DNA from: an uncultured Fibrobacter sp.
GTDB taxonomy: Bacteria; Fibrobacterota; Fibrobacteria; Fibrobacterales; Fibrobacteraceae
Assembly (NCBI GenBank): GCA_934699585.1
Contig: CAKUWY010000006.1
Span: 1-64,000 of the forward strand
Direction of reading: 5' to 3'
DNA length: 64,000 nt
Of this stretch, positions 33,735 through 42,429 are shown piece by piece (the stretch's first letter is position 1; each line of letters starts with the position of its first letter). Position numbers and translations under genes: made by a program. The notes beneath the pieces were generated by a model. The model did not search any database and was not told the origin of the DNA. It saw only the letters and a list, made by a program, of their open reading frames with translations.

Positions 33735-33760
33735 CGCCTCGTTAATACGAGGCGTTTGTT
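33735..33760 (+). terminator. terminator hairpin of repeat unit 2
   Basis: Identical to the unit 1 hairpin, 94 bp downstream. Confidence 0.7.
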
Positions 33761-33882
33761 GCTCACAACGACTGCTCGGACTAGACTCCAGATTTCAAGT
33801 ACTGGGCTGGTACTCGCTCCCACCTAAAGGTGGCCATGTACACTAAGGCAACAAGTTGCCAAGTGTCCAAAGGTCGCAACCG

Positions 33883-33908
33883 CCCCGGTTTAATAACCGG
33901 GGCTTTGT
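33883..33908 (+). terminator. terminator hairpin of repeat unit 3
   Basis: An 8-bp stem CCCCGGTT/AACCGGGG with a TAAT loop is followed by CTTTGTT. It has the same position in the unit but a different stem from units 1 and 2. Confidence 0.7.
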
Positions 33909-33945
33909 TGCTCACAGAACAAGGCTTTGTTTTAAAGCAAAAAAA

Positions 33946-33968
33946 GGCCCGCGAAAGCGGGTCTTTTT
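33946..33968 (+). terminator. fourth terminator downstream of the repeat array
   Basis: A GGCCCGC-GAAA-GCGGGTC stem-loop is followed by TTTTT. Confidence 0.75.
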
Positions 33969-33988
33969 GTATGTATGAATTTCGGGTC

Positions 33989-34022
33989 TGGATCCTTCGT
34001 CGCCATGCTCCTCAGGATGACA
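33989..34022 (+). repeat. short GGATCCTTC..CTCAGGATGAC element
   Basis: It has the same end motifs as the copy inside rluB (4459-4520), with a different and shorter interior. It is intergenic here. Confidence 0.6.
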
Positions 34023-34030
34023 CTAGTCTG

Positions 34031-34228
34031 CTACACGCCCTTTCGGTCCAGGTCCAGCAGCAGAGACTGGAGGCTGTCTTCTACCGAGGCGCGAAAATCT
34101 GCAGAACCTAGACTGCAACTGGCCACCACGTCGCTTCCTTTGCAAATACGGATAACCGCAAAACCACCCTCTTCAGAAAAAGAAACGGAAAGCCCTTTCT
34201 TCAAAACCTTTTCAATCAGGTCGCGCAT
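34031..34228 (-). CDS. small protein of unknown function (65 aa)
   Basis: A 65-residue protein starting at an ATG preceded by a good AAGGAG. It has an amphipathic N-terminus (MRDLIEKVLKKGL) and a beta-type middle (GFAVIRICKGSDVVASCSLG). No family recognised. It is divergent from tatD, with an AT-rich 156-bp spacer between. Confidence 0.55.
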   Translation of the reverse strand: MRDLIEKVLKKGLSVSFSEEGGFAVIRICKGSDVVASCSLGSADFRASVEDSLQSLLLDLDRKGV

Positions 34229-34384
34229 ATAATCTCCTTTTGGCAGCCGCCTGGCGGCTCTTGGGGTTCAAACTTGTTTCCGGCGGATGCCGTAGTCATA
34301 AACTAGGCTTTTTTTTCTGAAAAAACAAGCTTTTTTTGATTTTTGTTGAAATTCTTTTTATTTTGGTTCAAAAAACAGGTTCAA

Positions 34385-35131
34385 ATGCCCCTTAAACCGC
34401 TCTATGACAACCATATCCACATCACAAGACTTCCCCATCCAAGGGAACTCGCCCAGAAACTGAACCGAATAGGCTACGCCTACACCGCCGTCGCCTGCGA
34501 ACCCGGAGAATGGGAGACCCTATGGAAACTGTGGCTGGATTTGGATCTGAAAAGCAAGGGCTGCAACCTGGCCTTCGGAATCCACCCTATGGCAATTGCC
34601 CAGGCGACAGAACCGCACAAGGCAGAGCTCCGCCGCATTCTGGAACGGGATAGCGGTTTCATGGTAGGCGAAACGGGTCTAGACCGCAGGTTCCCGGAAT
34701 ACGGTGCTGGCGAGTTGCAGGAGCAGTGGTTTACTTTCCAGGCAGAGCTGGCTCTTGAATTGAAGCGGGACTTGCAAATCCATTGCGTCGGCGACTACGG
34801 ACGCGCCATCGCCCTGTTGAAACAGGCAGGTTTCGGAAAAACCAAAGAAGGGCCGCGGCCTATCTTCCACCGGTTCGGCGGCGATGCCGGCACTGCCCGT
34901 CAAATCCTGGAGATGGGCGGTCTCCTTTCGGTCCACCCCAGCACCTTCACCAAGAAGTCTTCGCGAAAGGCCGTAGCGGAGCTACCGAAAGAAGTTCTGC
35001 TGTTCGAAACCGATGCCGATGAAAGTTTCGTAGAGAAATTTTTCAGCGAAGGCGAGCCCAGCACCGAAGACATCGCCCAGAAGTTGCTATCAGAGCTTCG
35101 GGATGTCCGCGAAGCTGCGGAAAATCTCTAG
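34385..35131 (+). CDS. TatD-family metal-dependent hydrolase
   Basis: A 248-residue TIM-barrel hydrolase related to TatD DNases. The usual metal-ligand motifs are partly altered: DNHIHI at the N-terminus, FGIHP, the metal Glu in GETGLDRRF, QIHCVG and FETDADES. The start at 34385 (MPLKPLYDNHIH) fits the family; an earlier in-frame ATG adds hydrophobic residues from AT-rich leader DNA. Its 3' end overlaps the convergent mfd 3' end by about 40 bp. Confidence 0.78.
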   Translation: MPLKPLYDNHIHITRLPHPRELAQKLNRIGYAYTAVACEPGEWETLWKLWLDLDLKSKGCNLAFGIHPMAIAQATEPHKAELRRILERDSGFMVGETGLDRRFPEYGAGELQEQWFTFQAELALELKRDLQIHCVGDYGRAIALLKQAGFGKTKEGPRPIFHRFGGDAGTARQILEMGGLLSVHPSTFTKKSSRKAVAELPKEVLLFETDADESFVEKFFSEGEPSTEDIAQKLLSELRDVREAAENL

Positions 35132-38100
35132 AATTTTTCCGGCCAGTACTTCGGCCGGAGCGGCTCCCAATTCAAAGACCGCCTGCAAAGGCGTTGCCCC
35201 CAGGTAACGCATGGGGCAAGTGCAACGGCCCGAAATTTCACCCAGTATGCGGGTATCTGGTGGAGGGAATTCCGTGAAGGTCGCCACCAGTATTCCCTTG
35301 CGTTGTTGCAGTCCCTGAATGCGTAACCCGCCTGCGATAAGGCCGATTTCAGTTACCTTCATGAGCATCTGGGCGGGTACGGGCACCGGGCCAAAGCGGT
35401 CTTCCAGTTCCTGGGAAATACTTTCCACCTCGGCCCGAGAGGCAATGCGGGCAATCCGCTGGTACAGGGAGATTCTCGTAAGGCCATCCTGAATGTAGTC
35501 CTCGGGCAGGTAGGCGTCCACGCCGATTTCCACACGGGGCTGAATGGGCTTGTCCGTAGGACCGCCCCGCAGCTCCTCCACCGCTTCCTTGACCAGCCGG
35601 ATATACGTCTCGAATCCCACCTCGGCGATAAAGCCGTGCTGCTCCTGCCCCAGAAGATTCCCTGCGCCGCGGATTTCCAGGTCCCGCATGGCCAGCTGGT
35701 AGCCGCTCCCAAGGTCGGTGTACTGCTCCAGCGCTTTTAGGCGGCGCATGGATTCCGGAGAAATTTCCGACTTGGCGGGAATCACCAAGAAAGCCTTGGC
35801 CAGCACATCGCTACGGCCTACGCGGCCCCGCATCTGGTAAAGCTGGCTGATGCCGAAATGATGGGCGTTGTTGATGATAATCGTGTTGGCGTTGGGCACA
35901 TCCAGACCCGACTCGATAATGCTGGTACTTACCAGCACGTCAAATTCCTTGGAAAGGAAGGCATTCATGACGCGCTCCAAATCCCGGTCTTCCATCTGGC
36001 CGTGGGCCACCGCCACGCGGGCCTCCGGCACCCAGGCTTCCACTTCTTCGGCCAGCTGGTTGATGCTCTGCACACGGTCATTCACCACGAACACCTGCCC
36101 ACCGCGGGCAAGTTCGTCCTTCACCGCTTCTGCAAGAATCACGTCATCCCGCTTTAAAAGTTTGGTCTCTACGGGCAAGCGGTTGATGGGTGGCGTATTG
36201 ATGAGGGAAATGTCCCGGACGCCGGTCATGCTCAAGTGCAAGGACCGTGGGATTGGTGTGGCACTCATGCTGAGAGTATCCACCGACAGGCGGAACTCCC
36301 TGAGTTTTTCCTTCTGCTTCACGCCGAATTTCTGTTCTTCATCTACGATGAGCAGGCCCAAGTCCTTGAAGTGGTTCTTTTCGCTGAGCAGGGAATGAGT
36401 CCCTACCACAATGTCCACCTTGCCCTCGGAAAGCCCGTTAAAGACTTCCCGTTTTTCCTTGGGCGTGCGGTAGCGGTTCACCAGGGCGATGTTCACCGGG
36501 AAGGCGGCAAAGCGTTCCTTGAAATTCTCATAATGCTGGGCAGCCAAAATCGTCGTAGGCACAAGAATAGCCACCTGCTTCTTGGCGCAGACGCACTTGA
36601 AGGCCGCACGCATGGCCACTTCAGTCTTGCCGAAGCCTACATCGCCGCAGACCAGACGGTCCATAGGCCGCCTGCTTTCCATGTCCCGCTTGATATCTTC
36701 GGTAGCCTTCACCTGGTCTGGCGTAGGCTCGTATTCGAAGGCGTCTTCGAACTCCTGCTGGAGCTTTCCGTCGGGCGGAAAACCGAAACCTTCCACCAGT
36801 TCGCGACGGGCGTACAGTTCCACAAGTTCCCGGGCAATCTGCACCACCTTCTTCTGGACACGCTTCTTGACGGTGTCCCAGTTCTTGCCGCCCAACTTGT
36901 CCAGCTTGGGCGGTTCCTCTTCGGAAACATCCAGGCGGTCAATCTTCTGCAGGTCTGAAACGGGGAACTTGAGACGGTCTCCGCCACTGTATTCCAGCAG
37001 AGCGCAATCTACCATGCCGCCGTTGACTTCTACACGAACAAGCCCAAGGTAGCGGCCCACGCCGTGATCTTCGTGAGCCACGTAGTCCCCGCGGTTCAGG
37101 GACTCCACCATCAGGGCTGAGGCGACCGAACCCGCAATCTGGCGTTTGCGGGTCTTACCTGCATGGCGGTTGAAAATGCGGGTCTCCGTAAGGAAGGCCA
37201 CCTTGTCGCTTTCTAGCCAGAAACCTTCCGTCAGGTTTCCTACAAAGTAATCTTCTACGGGGAGTCCTTCCAGCACGTGCCGAAGTCTCGCAAGAGCTCC
37301 AGGCGTAGGGGCCACCACGTAAACTTCGCCGCCCGTAGCCGCAAATTCCTCAATCTGCTTGGCCACGGCGTCGGTTCCCGTGCTGGAAAAATCCTGAGGG
37401 GTTGCTGAGATCTTGTACCAGCTATTGGACTGAGCCTCTACCCGCGTAAGGTCCAGGCTCGCCTTGCCCGGGAACTGCCTAGAAATCTCGCCGAATTTCC
37501 ACCAGATTTTCTCCGGCGATTCTGTATCTGGGCGAGCCGTTTTCAGTTCGCCGAACAGGTCTTCAAAATGCAGGTACTGCCTTGCCGCCGTCTCCGCCAG
37601 AGAGGAAAGTTCTTCGAACACCAGAGAACAACGGGGCAGGTAATCCAACAGGCAGGAATTCAATTCCTGGTAGCGGGAGCGTTGCCACCAGAGGCCGGAA
37701 ATATCAGCGTCAATCTTGGAGGATTCCTGCAAGGGCAGGGTGAATTCACCCATGGGAAACAGTTCAATGCGGTCCATCCTTTCGATAGAACGCTGGGTAA
37801 AAATGTCAAAGGTGCGGATGGACTCGATTTCGTCGCCGTAGAATTCGATACGGACTGGGTGCGGGTACAAGAAGCAGTTCACATCTACAATGCATCCGCG
37901 AATAGAAAACTCCCCCACGCTGCTCACCACGGGCTGCTCTACAAAGCCATGGTCCAAGAACCAAGGACGGAGTGCAGAGGGCTCCACCACATCGCCCACC
38001 TTCAAGGGCCGGATGTTCTTCTGAAGCGCCCCCGGAGCGGGCAAGCGCATGAGCAGGGCATCCAGGGAGCAGACCGCCACCAATGGCTTTTCCGGATTCC

Positions 38101-38428
38101 CGGCGTCTTTGAAAAAACGGAGCCGTTCTTCTAGAACTCCTTCAAAAGGAACCTTCTGTTCGTAAGGCTTTAACCCGATGGATGGGAAGAACCGCACAAA
38201 GTCCTCGCCAACGAGGCTCTGCAAATTTTCCATCCAGACTTCGGCGGACTTGAAATCTTTGGCTACCACCAAGATGTTGCCCGGATCCGTAAAGAATCGC
38301 CTTGCCACCATCATGGCGGCCATGGGAATCGTGGCACCGTTTACATGGACGGCGGCGCCACCAGCCTCCGCAAAGAGGTTCAGGGTCCGGGGGACCGGGT
38401 TCTGCAGGTATTCTTGGATGGAGTCCAT
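35090..38428 (-). CDS. mfd: transcription-repair coupling factor
   Basis: A 1112-residue Mfd, which displaces stalled RNA polymerase and recruits UvrA. Order: UvrB-like N-terminal region, RNA-polymerase-interacting CarD-like domain near YVAHEDHGVGRYLGL, then RecG-like translocase with Walker A GDVGFGKTEVAMRAAFK, LLIVDEEQKFGVKQKEKL, SMSATPIPRSLH and the C-terminal QMRGRVGRS. It ends with the regulatory TRCF domain. Length is normal. An UvrA-like gene is at the other end of the window. Confidence 0.95.
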   Translation of the reverse strand: MDSIQEYLQNPVPRTLNLFAEAGGAAVHVNGATIPMAAMMVARRFFTDPGNILVVAKDFKSAEVWMENLQSLVGEDFVRFFPSIGLKPYEQKVPFEGVLEERLRFFKDAGNPEKPLVAVCSLDALLMRLPAPGALQKNIRPLKVGDVVEPSALRPWFLDHGFVEQPVVSSVGEFSIRGCIVDVNCFLYPHPVRIEFYGDEIESIRTFDIFTQRSIERMDRIELFPMGEFTLPLQESSKIDADISGLWWQRSRYQELNSCLLDYLPRCSLVFEELSSLAETAARQYLHFEDLFGELKTARPDTESPEKIWWKFGEISRQFPGKASLDLTRVEAQSNSWYKISATPQDFSSTGTDAVAKQIEEFAATGGEVYVVAPTPGALARLRHVLEGLPVEDYFVGNLTEGFWLESDKVAFLTETRIFNRHAGKTRKRQIAGSVASALMVESLNRGDYVAHEDHGVGRYLGLVRVEVNGGMVDCALLEYSGGDRLKFPVSDLQKIDRLDVSEEEPPKLDKLGGKNWDTVKKRVQKKVVQIARELVELYARRELVEGFGFPPDGKLQQEFEDAFEYEPTPDQVKATEDIKRDMESRRPMDRLVCGDVGFGKTEVAMRAAFKCVCAKKQVAILVPTTILAAQHYENFKERFAAFPVNIALVNRYRTPKEKREVFNGLSEGKVDIVVGTHSLLSEKNHFKDLGLLIVDEEQKFGVKQKEKLREFRLSVDTLSMSATPIPRSLHLSMTGVRDISLINTPPINRLPVETKLLKRDDVILAEAVKDELARGGQVFVVNDRVQSINQLAEEVEAWVPEARVAVAHGQMEDRDLERVMNAFLSKEFDVLVSTSIIESGLDVPNANTIIINNAHHFGISQLYQMRGRVGRSDVLAKAFLVIPAKSEISPESMRRLKALEQYTDLGSGYQLAMRDLEIRGAGNLLGQEQHGFIAEVGFETYIRLVKEAVEELRGGPTDKPIQPRVEIGVDAYLPEDYIQDGLTRISLYQRIARIASRAEVESISQELEDRFGPVPVPAQMLMKVTEIGLIAGGLRIQGLQQRKGILVATFTEFPPPDTRILGEISGRCTCPMRYLGATPLQAVFELGAAPAEVLAGKILEIFRSFADIPKL

Positions 38429-38464
38429 GGGGTCTGCAAAAGTAGAAATTTTTTCTCCAGGATT

Positions 38465-38720
38465 CTGCTCACATTTAGTCGACGAGTCTCAACCAGATCG
38501 GTTACTTTACAATTTTCTTTGAACTTTGTATATTTGTCTCTCGAATCGGGGGTGATCTGGTTTGCTTCGAATAACGCTACTCGCGTTATTCTCACCCTTC
38601 GGGCCTTTCGCACACAGAGTGTGCTCAAGGGCCTAAATGCTCGCCTGCTCGCATTTAGTCGACAGGCCTGTCGCAACCAGATCTAAACTCGGGAATGAAA
38701 ATACGGGGGTGATCTGGTTT
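38465..38720 (+). repeat. duplicated segment at the ssrA 5' end with hairpin insert
   Basis: CTGCTCRCATTTAGTCGAC plus CAACCAGATC occurs at 38465-38499 and 38645-38683. CGGGGGTGATCTGGTTT, the tmRNA 5' end, occurs at 38547-38563 and 38704-38720. Between the latter copies lie 140 bp containing hairpins AATAACGC/GCGTTATT and CACAC/GTGTG. Confidence 0.85.
38506..38534 (+). promoter_or_regulatory. likely original ssrA promoter
   Basis: TTTACA and TATATT are separated by 17 bp. The predicted start is a few bases before the first, partial copy of the tmRNA 5' end, about 165 bp before the intact gene. Confidence 0.6.
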
Positions 38721-39062
38721 CGACAGGGTTACCGAAGTGTTAGTTGCAAGCCGAGGTCTCAGACGAGGGCACTCGTAAAAAAGTCTGAAAAAAAAATAAG
38801 TGCTGACGAAAACTACGCACTCGCTGCCTAATTAGCGGCAACGCCGGGCCTCATTTCGCTCCCATCGGGATGTACGTCCGGACGCAATATGGGATAGGAA
38901 TCTTCCATGCCTGGGGGTAGGTTCCGAGATTCACTAGGCTGGTCAAACTCTGCGCCGACCTTCTTGGGCGTGGATAAGACGAGACCTTAAATACGAAGGG
39001 AAAGCTTGTAGGAATGGACATGGACGTGATTTTGGACAGGGGTTCGACTCCCCTCACCTCCA
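38705..39062 (+). ncRNA. ssrA: transfer-messenger RNA
   Basis: One-piece tmRNA that rescues stalled ribosomes. The 5' end GGGGGTGATCTGG pairs with the 3' end CACCTCC as a 7-bp acceptor stem. The T-arm reads GGGGTTCGACTCCCC. The tag frame at 38802-38831 encodes ADENYALAA followed by TAA. CCA is not encoded after the discriminator A, so it must be added enzymatically. A strong terminator follows directly. The duplicated 5' end means transcripts from the upstream promoter carry a leader that RNase P would have to remove. Confidence 0.96.
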
Positions 39063-39108
39063 GAAATAATAAGGACCCACATTAGGTGGGTCCTTATTAT
39101 TTCTGTTA
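39062..39108 (+). terminator. terminator after ssrA
   Basis: A 19-bp perfect stem (39062-39080 with 39086-39104) has a 5-nt loop, with a T-rich descending arm. Confidence 0.9.
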
Positions 39109-39148
39109 CTAAAATGACCGCTCGGACTAGATGCCGAAAAACACCCTA

Positions 39149-41284
39149 CTACTTCTTCTTGCTGTAATACTTGCCGTAGTAATGACCATAATAATGGCCA
39201 GGCTCGTGCTCGCAGTGGTTCATCACAAAGGCACAGGGCTTTTCGCTATAGCGTTTGAGACGGCCCACCGCATCCTTGATAGAATCCATGGAATGCTTGC
39301 CATAGTGAAGAATCAACAGGTTGAAATCCACCAAACCGCAAATCAGTTCGGCGTCTGTCACCAAGTCCATCGGCGGCGTATCCACGACAACCACATCAAA
39401 ATGCTGCTTGGCCAAATGGAGAAGCTGTTCAAAAGAACCTCCCCTCAGCATATCCGTAGGCGCAATGGTCGCATTTCCCGCACCCATGATGTAAAGATTT
39501 TCCACTTCGGCAATAGACACCGCTTCTTGCAAGTTACACTTGCCGCACAGAGCATCGGCAAGACCATATTTCTTGCCACTGTGATGCACGCCTCGACGCA
39601 TATCTGCATCTATAAGCAAGACCTTCTTCCCCGACATGGCGTAAAGGGTCGCAAGATTCAAGCTCACAAAGGACTTGCCAACGCCAGGAATCATGCCCGT
39701 AACCATCATCACCCGTTTGTCTTCCGTCACGGAGAAATCGATAGCCGTCTGCAAGGAACGGAGCGCTTCACAGGCGGGATTATCCGGGGATGTCTGAACC
39801 AAAGCCTTGTATTTCTTACCCCTGGCCAAGGATTTAACACCGTCCTTAAATTCGGGAATCTTGGCATAGACACTTGTATCTGTTTCTCTCTCGACTTCAA
39901 GAGAACTGCGAACGCCGTTTCTAAGCATACGCATCAGGAATACAAGCAAAACACCTAACATAAAACTTGCGGCAACAGAACAGACGAGAATATTAAACTT
40001 CTTGGGCTTGCTGGGTTTTGATTCCACCTGGGCAAAATCCACCACCCGTACGTTACCCACTTCGCCAGCACGAACCACGCGGAGCTGCTGGATATTGTTC
40101 AACATCGTTGTATAAAGGGCGTTGTTCACCTGAACTTCTTCTTGGAGGCGCATCACCTCTTGCTGAGTCAGGGGCATCTTCTCGGCCTTAATCTTCAGCT
40201 TCTGCAATTCCTTGCGAAGCTTGTCTATCTGCCGGTTCAGCGTAAGTACATTGGGGTGTTCGGCCTTGAACAGGCGCGTCGTCCTCTGGCGTTCCTGCTC
40301 CATTTGGAGAATCTGCTTCTGCAGGTCCACTTCCTTCTGCAAGTGCACCTGGGTTTCTCCGGTCATATCCACAGAACCAATCCGATGGCGGTAATCAGCA
40401 AGCACCTTTTCGGCGCTATCCAACTTGGCCTTGACTCCCGGCAGCTGTTCTTCCAAAAACTCCAGGGTCTTTTCAGCCTCGGCACTGCGCATTTCCACAT
40501 TCTGACGCAGGTAAGTATTAGCCACGCTATTCAGGATTGATGCCGCCCTGTCCGGAAAACGGTGGGAATAAGACACCGCAATAATTCCCGACTTCTTGCC
40601 TTTCTCGGCAACTTTCAAGCCTTTAGCAAGTGCACGAACCGCCGACAAGGGGTTCGACTGCGAAAGCACAAAGACCTTTCCTTCTTGCGCATGCAAGAAA
40701 CTCACCCGTATGGCAAGAGTGTCACCTGCATAGGGGGCCTTTATCATATCGCCCACGGTTCCCTCTACAAGGGCTGATCCCTCGGGAGAGACCACCATAT
40801 AAGAGCCTGGTCCTGTCGCTACAGCGCGCCACGAGCCTTCACGAGCCATTTCAGGAATATAGAGGTATTCCAAATCCATCCGGCCTTCCCGATGCAAAAG
40901 CCGGTCCATACGGCCAACCGGAGACGCCTTGAAACAAAGGTGTTCATCCTCTACCACATTAGAAAGGACCATGCGGCTCTTAATCAATTCTATTTCGGCA
41001 TCTGCGGGGCTCGCCACGTCCAGTAGGGCTCCCATCTCACCCATAGCCTTGCTGGTCTTGTTGCCCTTTACGTCAATCTGCAACATGGCGTCACTTGTGT
41101 ATTGAGGACGAATCCAGTTGCCTAACAGAACTCCCACGGCAGTTCCAATCACCATGAACAAAAGCAACAGGAATTTCTTTTTCCACAAGATACCCAAGGC
41201 TTCCATCAACGTGATGGTGTCCCCAGCCTGGGGAGCCTGGATCTGAGCGAGGCTAATCGTAGCCCTCTGTTCATTTTCAGTCAT
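39149..41284 (-). CDS. Wzc-like polysaccharide co-polymerase / tyrosine autokinase
   Basis: A 711-residue inner-membrane protein. The N-terminal Wzz domain has a TM segment (KKFLLLLFMVIGTAVGVLLG). A large periplasmic coiled-coil region (about 260-400) and a second TM near 430 follow. The cytoplasmic BY-kinase has Walker A GMIPGVGKSFVSLNLA, Walker A' VLLIDADMRRG and Walker B VVVDTPP. The C-terminal tyrosine cluster GHYYGHYYGKYYSKKK is the expected autophosphorylation tail. It controls export and chain length of exopolysaccharide. galE follows upstream on the same strand. Confidence 0.88.
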   Translation of the reverse strand: MTENEQRATISLAQIQAPQAGDTITLMEALGILWKKKFLLLLFMVIGTAVGVLLGNWIRPQYTSDAMLQIDVKGNKTSKAMGEMGALLDVASPADAEIELIKSRMVLSNVVEDEHLCFKASPVGRMDRLLHREGRMDLEYLYIPEMAREGSWRAVATGPGSYMVVSPEGSALVEGTVGDMIKAPYAGDTLAIRVSFLHAQEGKVFVLSQSNPLSAVRALAKGLKVAEKGKKSGIIAVSYSHRFPDRAASILNSVANTYLRQNVEMRSAEAEKTLEFLEEQLPGVKAKLDSAEKVLADYRHRIGSVDMTGETQVHLQKEVDLQKQILQMEQERQRTTRLFKAEHPNVLTLNRQIDKLRKELQKLKIKAEKMPLTQQEVMRLQEEVQVNNALYTTMLNNIQQLRVVRAGEVGNVRVVDFAQVESKPSKPKKFNILVCSVAASFMLGVLLVFLMRMLRNGVRSSLEVERETDTSVYAKIPEFKDGVKSLARGKKYKALVQTSPDNPACEALRSLQTAIDFSVTEDKRVMMVTGMIPGVGKSFVSLNLATLYAMSGKKVLLIDADMRRGVHHSGKKYGLADALCGKCNLQEAVSIAEVENLYIMGAGNATIAPTDMLRGGSFEQLLHLAKQHFDVVVVDTPPMDLVTDAELICGLVDFNLLILHYGKHSMDSIKDAVGRLKRYSEKPCAFVMNHCEHEPGHYYGHYYGKYYSKKK

Positions 41285-41328
41285 TCGAAAAACCGACCTT
41301 AAATTTTTTTACCAAGTATAGAAAAATA

Positions 41329-42345
41329 CTAACCCCGGTATCCCTTTGGATTGTTCTTTTGCCAATTCCAGGCGTCCCGGCACATTTCTTCAATACCAAA
41401 CTGAGCTTTCCAGCCCAATTCCATGTAAGCTTTTTCTGGGTTGCAATAGCAGGTCGCAATATCCCCTGCACGCCGGGGCTTGATGCTGTAGGGCACTTTC
41501 ACCCCGTTTACCCGTTCAAAGGCATGCACCACATCTAAAACGGAATATCCGTGCCCCGTTCCCAAATTATAGATGGCAAGTCCGCACTTGCGTTCAATGG
41601 CCTGCAGGGCACTTACATGGCCTGCCGCCAAATCACATACATGAATGTAATCGCGAACCCCCGTACCATCGGGGGTATCGTAATCATTGCCGAACACCCC
41701 CAGTTCCTTGCGAAGTCCCACCGCCGTTTGGGAAATATAAGGCATCAGATTATTGGGAATACCATTGGGGTCTTCTCCAATCAGACCACTGGGGTGTGCC
41801 CCTATGGGATTAAAATAACGCAGCAGCACCACGTTCCATTCGGAATCAGACTTCTGCAAGTCCATCAAGACCTGTTCCAACATGGACTTGGTCTGACCAT
41901 ATGGGTTGGTAATAGCGCCTTTTGGGCAGTTCTCAGTAATAGGAATTTCCGCCGGATTGCCATAAACCGTAGCCGAGGACGAAAAGATGATGTTCTTGAC
42001 ACCGTTCTTTCGCATGGCGTCAAGCAATACGAAAGTGGCATTCATGTTGTTCTCGTAGTACTCCAGAGGCTTTTCTACAGATTCCCCCACAGCCTTGAGC
42101 CCGGCAAAATGAATGCAGGCATCGAATTTATTCTGCTTGAAAAGGGAGTCCATGGCAACGGCGTCGCGGACATCGGCCTTTACAAAAGGAATTTGCTCAC
42201 CCACAATCCTTGAAACCCTGCGAAGGGATTCATCGCAAGAATTGACCAAGTTATCCACAACCACGACGGAATGCCCCGCCTTGTAGAGTTCTATAATCGT
42301 GTGGCTACCAATATAGCCTGCACCGCCAGTTACAAGAATCTTCAT
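41329..42345 (-). CDS. galE: UDP-glucose 4-epimerase
   Basis: A 338-residue extended SDR interconverting UDP-glucose and UDP-galactose. It has GGAGYIGSH, SSSATVYG, the catalytic YGQTK and the C-terminal RRAGDIATCYCNPEKA. The ATG at 42345 starts the Rossmann fold directly; an 11-residue longer start is unlikely. It is in line with the wzc-like gene (44-bp gap), consistent with supply of sugar nucleotides for polysaccharide. Confidence 0.93.
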   Translation of the reverse strand: MKILVTGGAGYIGSHTIIELYKAGHSVVVVDNLVNSCDESLRRVSRIVGEQIPFVKADVRDAVAMDSLFKQNKFDACIHFAGLKAVGESVEKPLEYYENNMNATFVLLDAMRKNGVKNIIFSSSATVYGNPAEIPITENCPKGAITNPYGQTKSMLEQVLMDLQKSDSEWNVVLLRYFNPIGAHPSGLIGEDPNGIPNNLMPYISQTAVGLRKELGVFGNDYDTPDGTGVRDYIHVCDLAAGHVSALQAIERKCGLAIYNLGTGHGYSVLDVVHAFERVNGVKVPYSIKPRRAGDIATCYCNPEKAYMELGWKAQFGIEEMCRDAWNWQKNNPKGYRG

Positions 42346-42429
42346 AAAAAACCAACATGGTAAGCTTGTGCCGCACAAACATAGAAATTTTGCCCCATGG
42401 GCCGGACTATTTTTGTAACTTTACGACCG

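Larger units (their letters stand above)
33579..33916 (+). repeat. 94-bp tandem repeat, three units, each ending in a terminator
   Basis: Units start at 33581, 33675 and 33769, with an exact 94-bp period. Each begins CGACYGCTCGGACTAGACTC and ends in a terminator-like hairpin and GTTGCTCAC. Unit 3 carries about 54 extra bases (33820-33873) containing two hairpins (CCACCT-AA-AGGTGG and GGCAAC-AA-GTTGCC), and its terminator stem sequence is different. Confidence 0.9.

Noticed and set aside
33579..33916. CRISPR array
   Set aside because: The repeats are 94 bp, directly abutting, with no unique spacers, and each ends in a terminator. No cas genes are present.
38546..38704. insertion sequence in front of ssrA
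   Set aside because: The 140-bp insert has no ORF and no matching terminal inverted repeats; it is better described as a repeat insertion or duplication.
38637..38831. 64-residue protein ending ADENYALAA
   Set aside because: This is the tmRNA tag frame read back through the 5' half of ssrA, not a gene.
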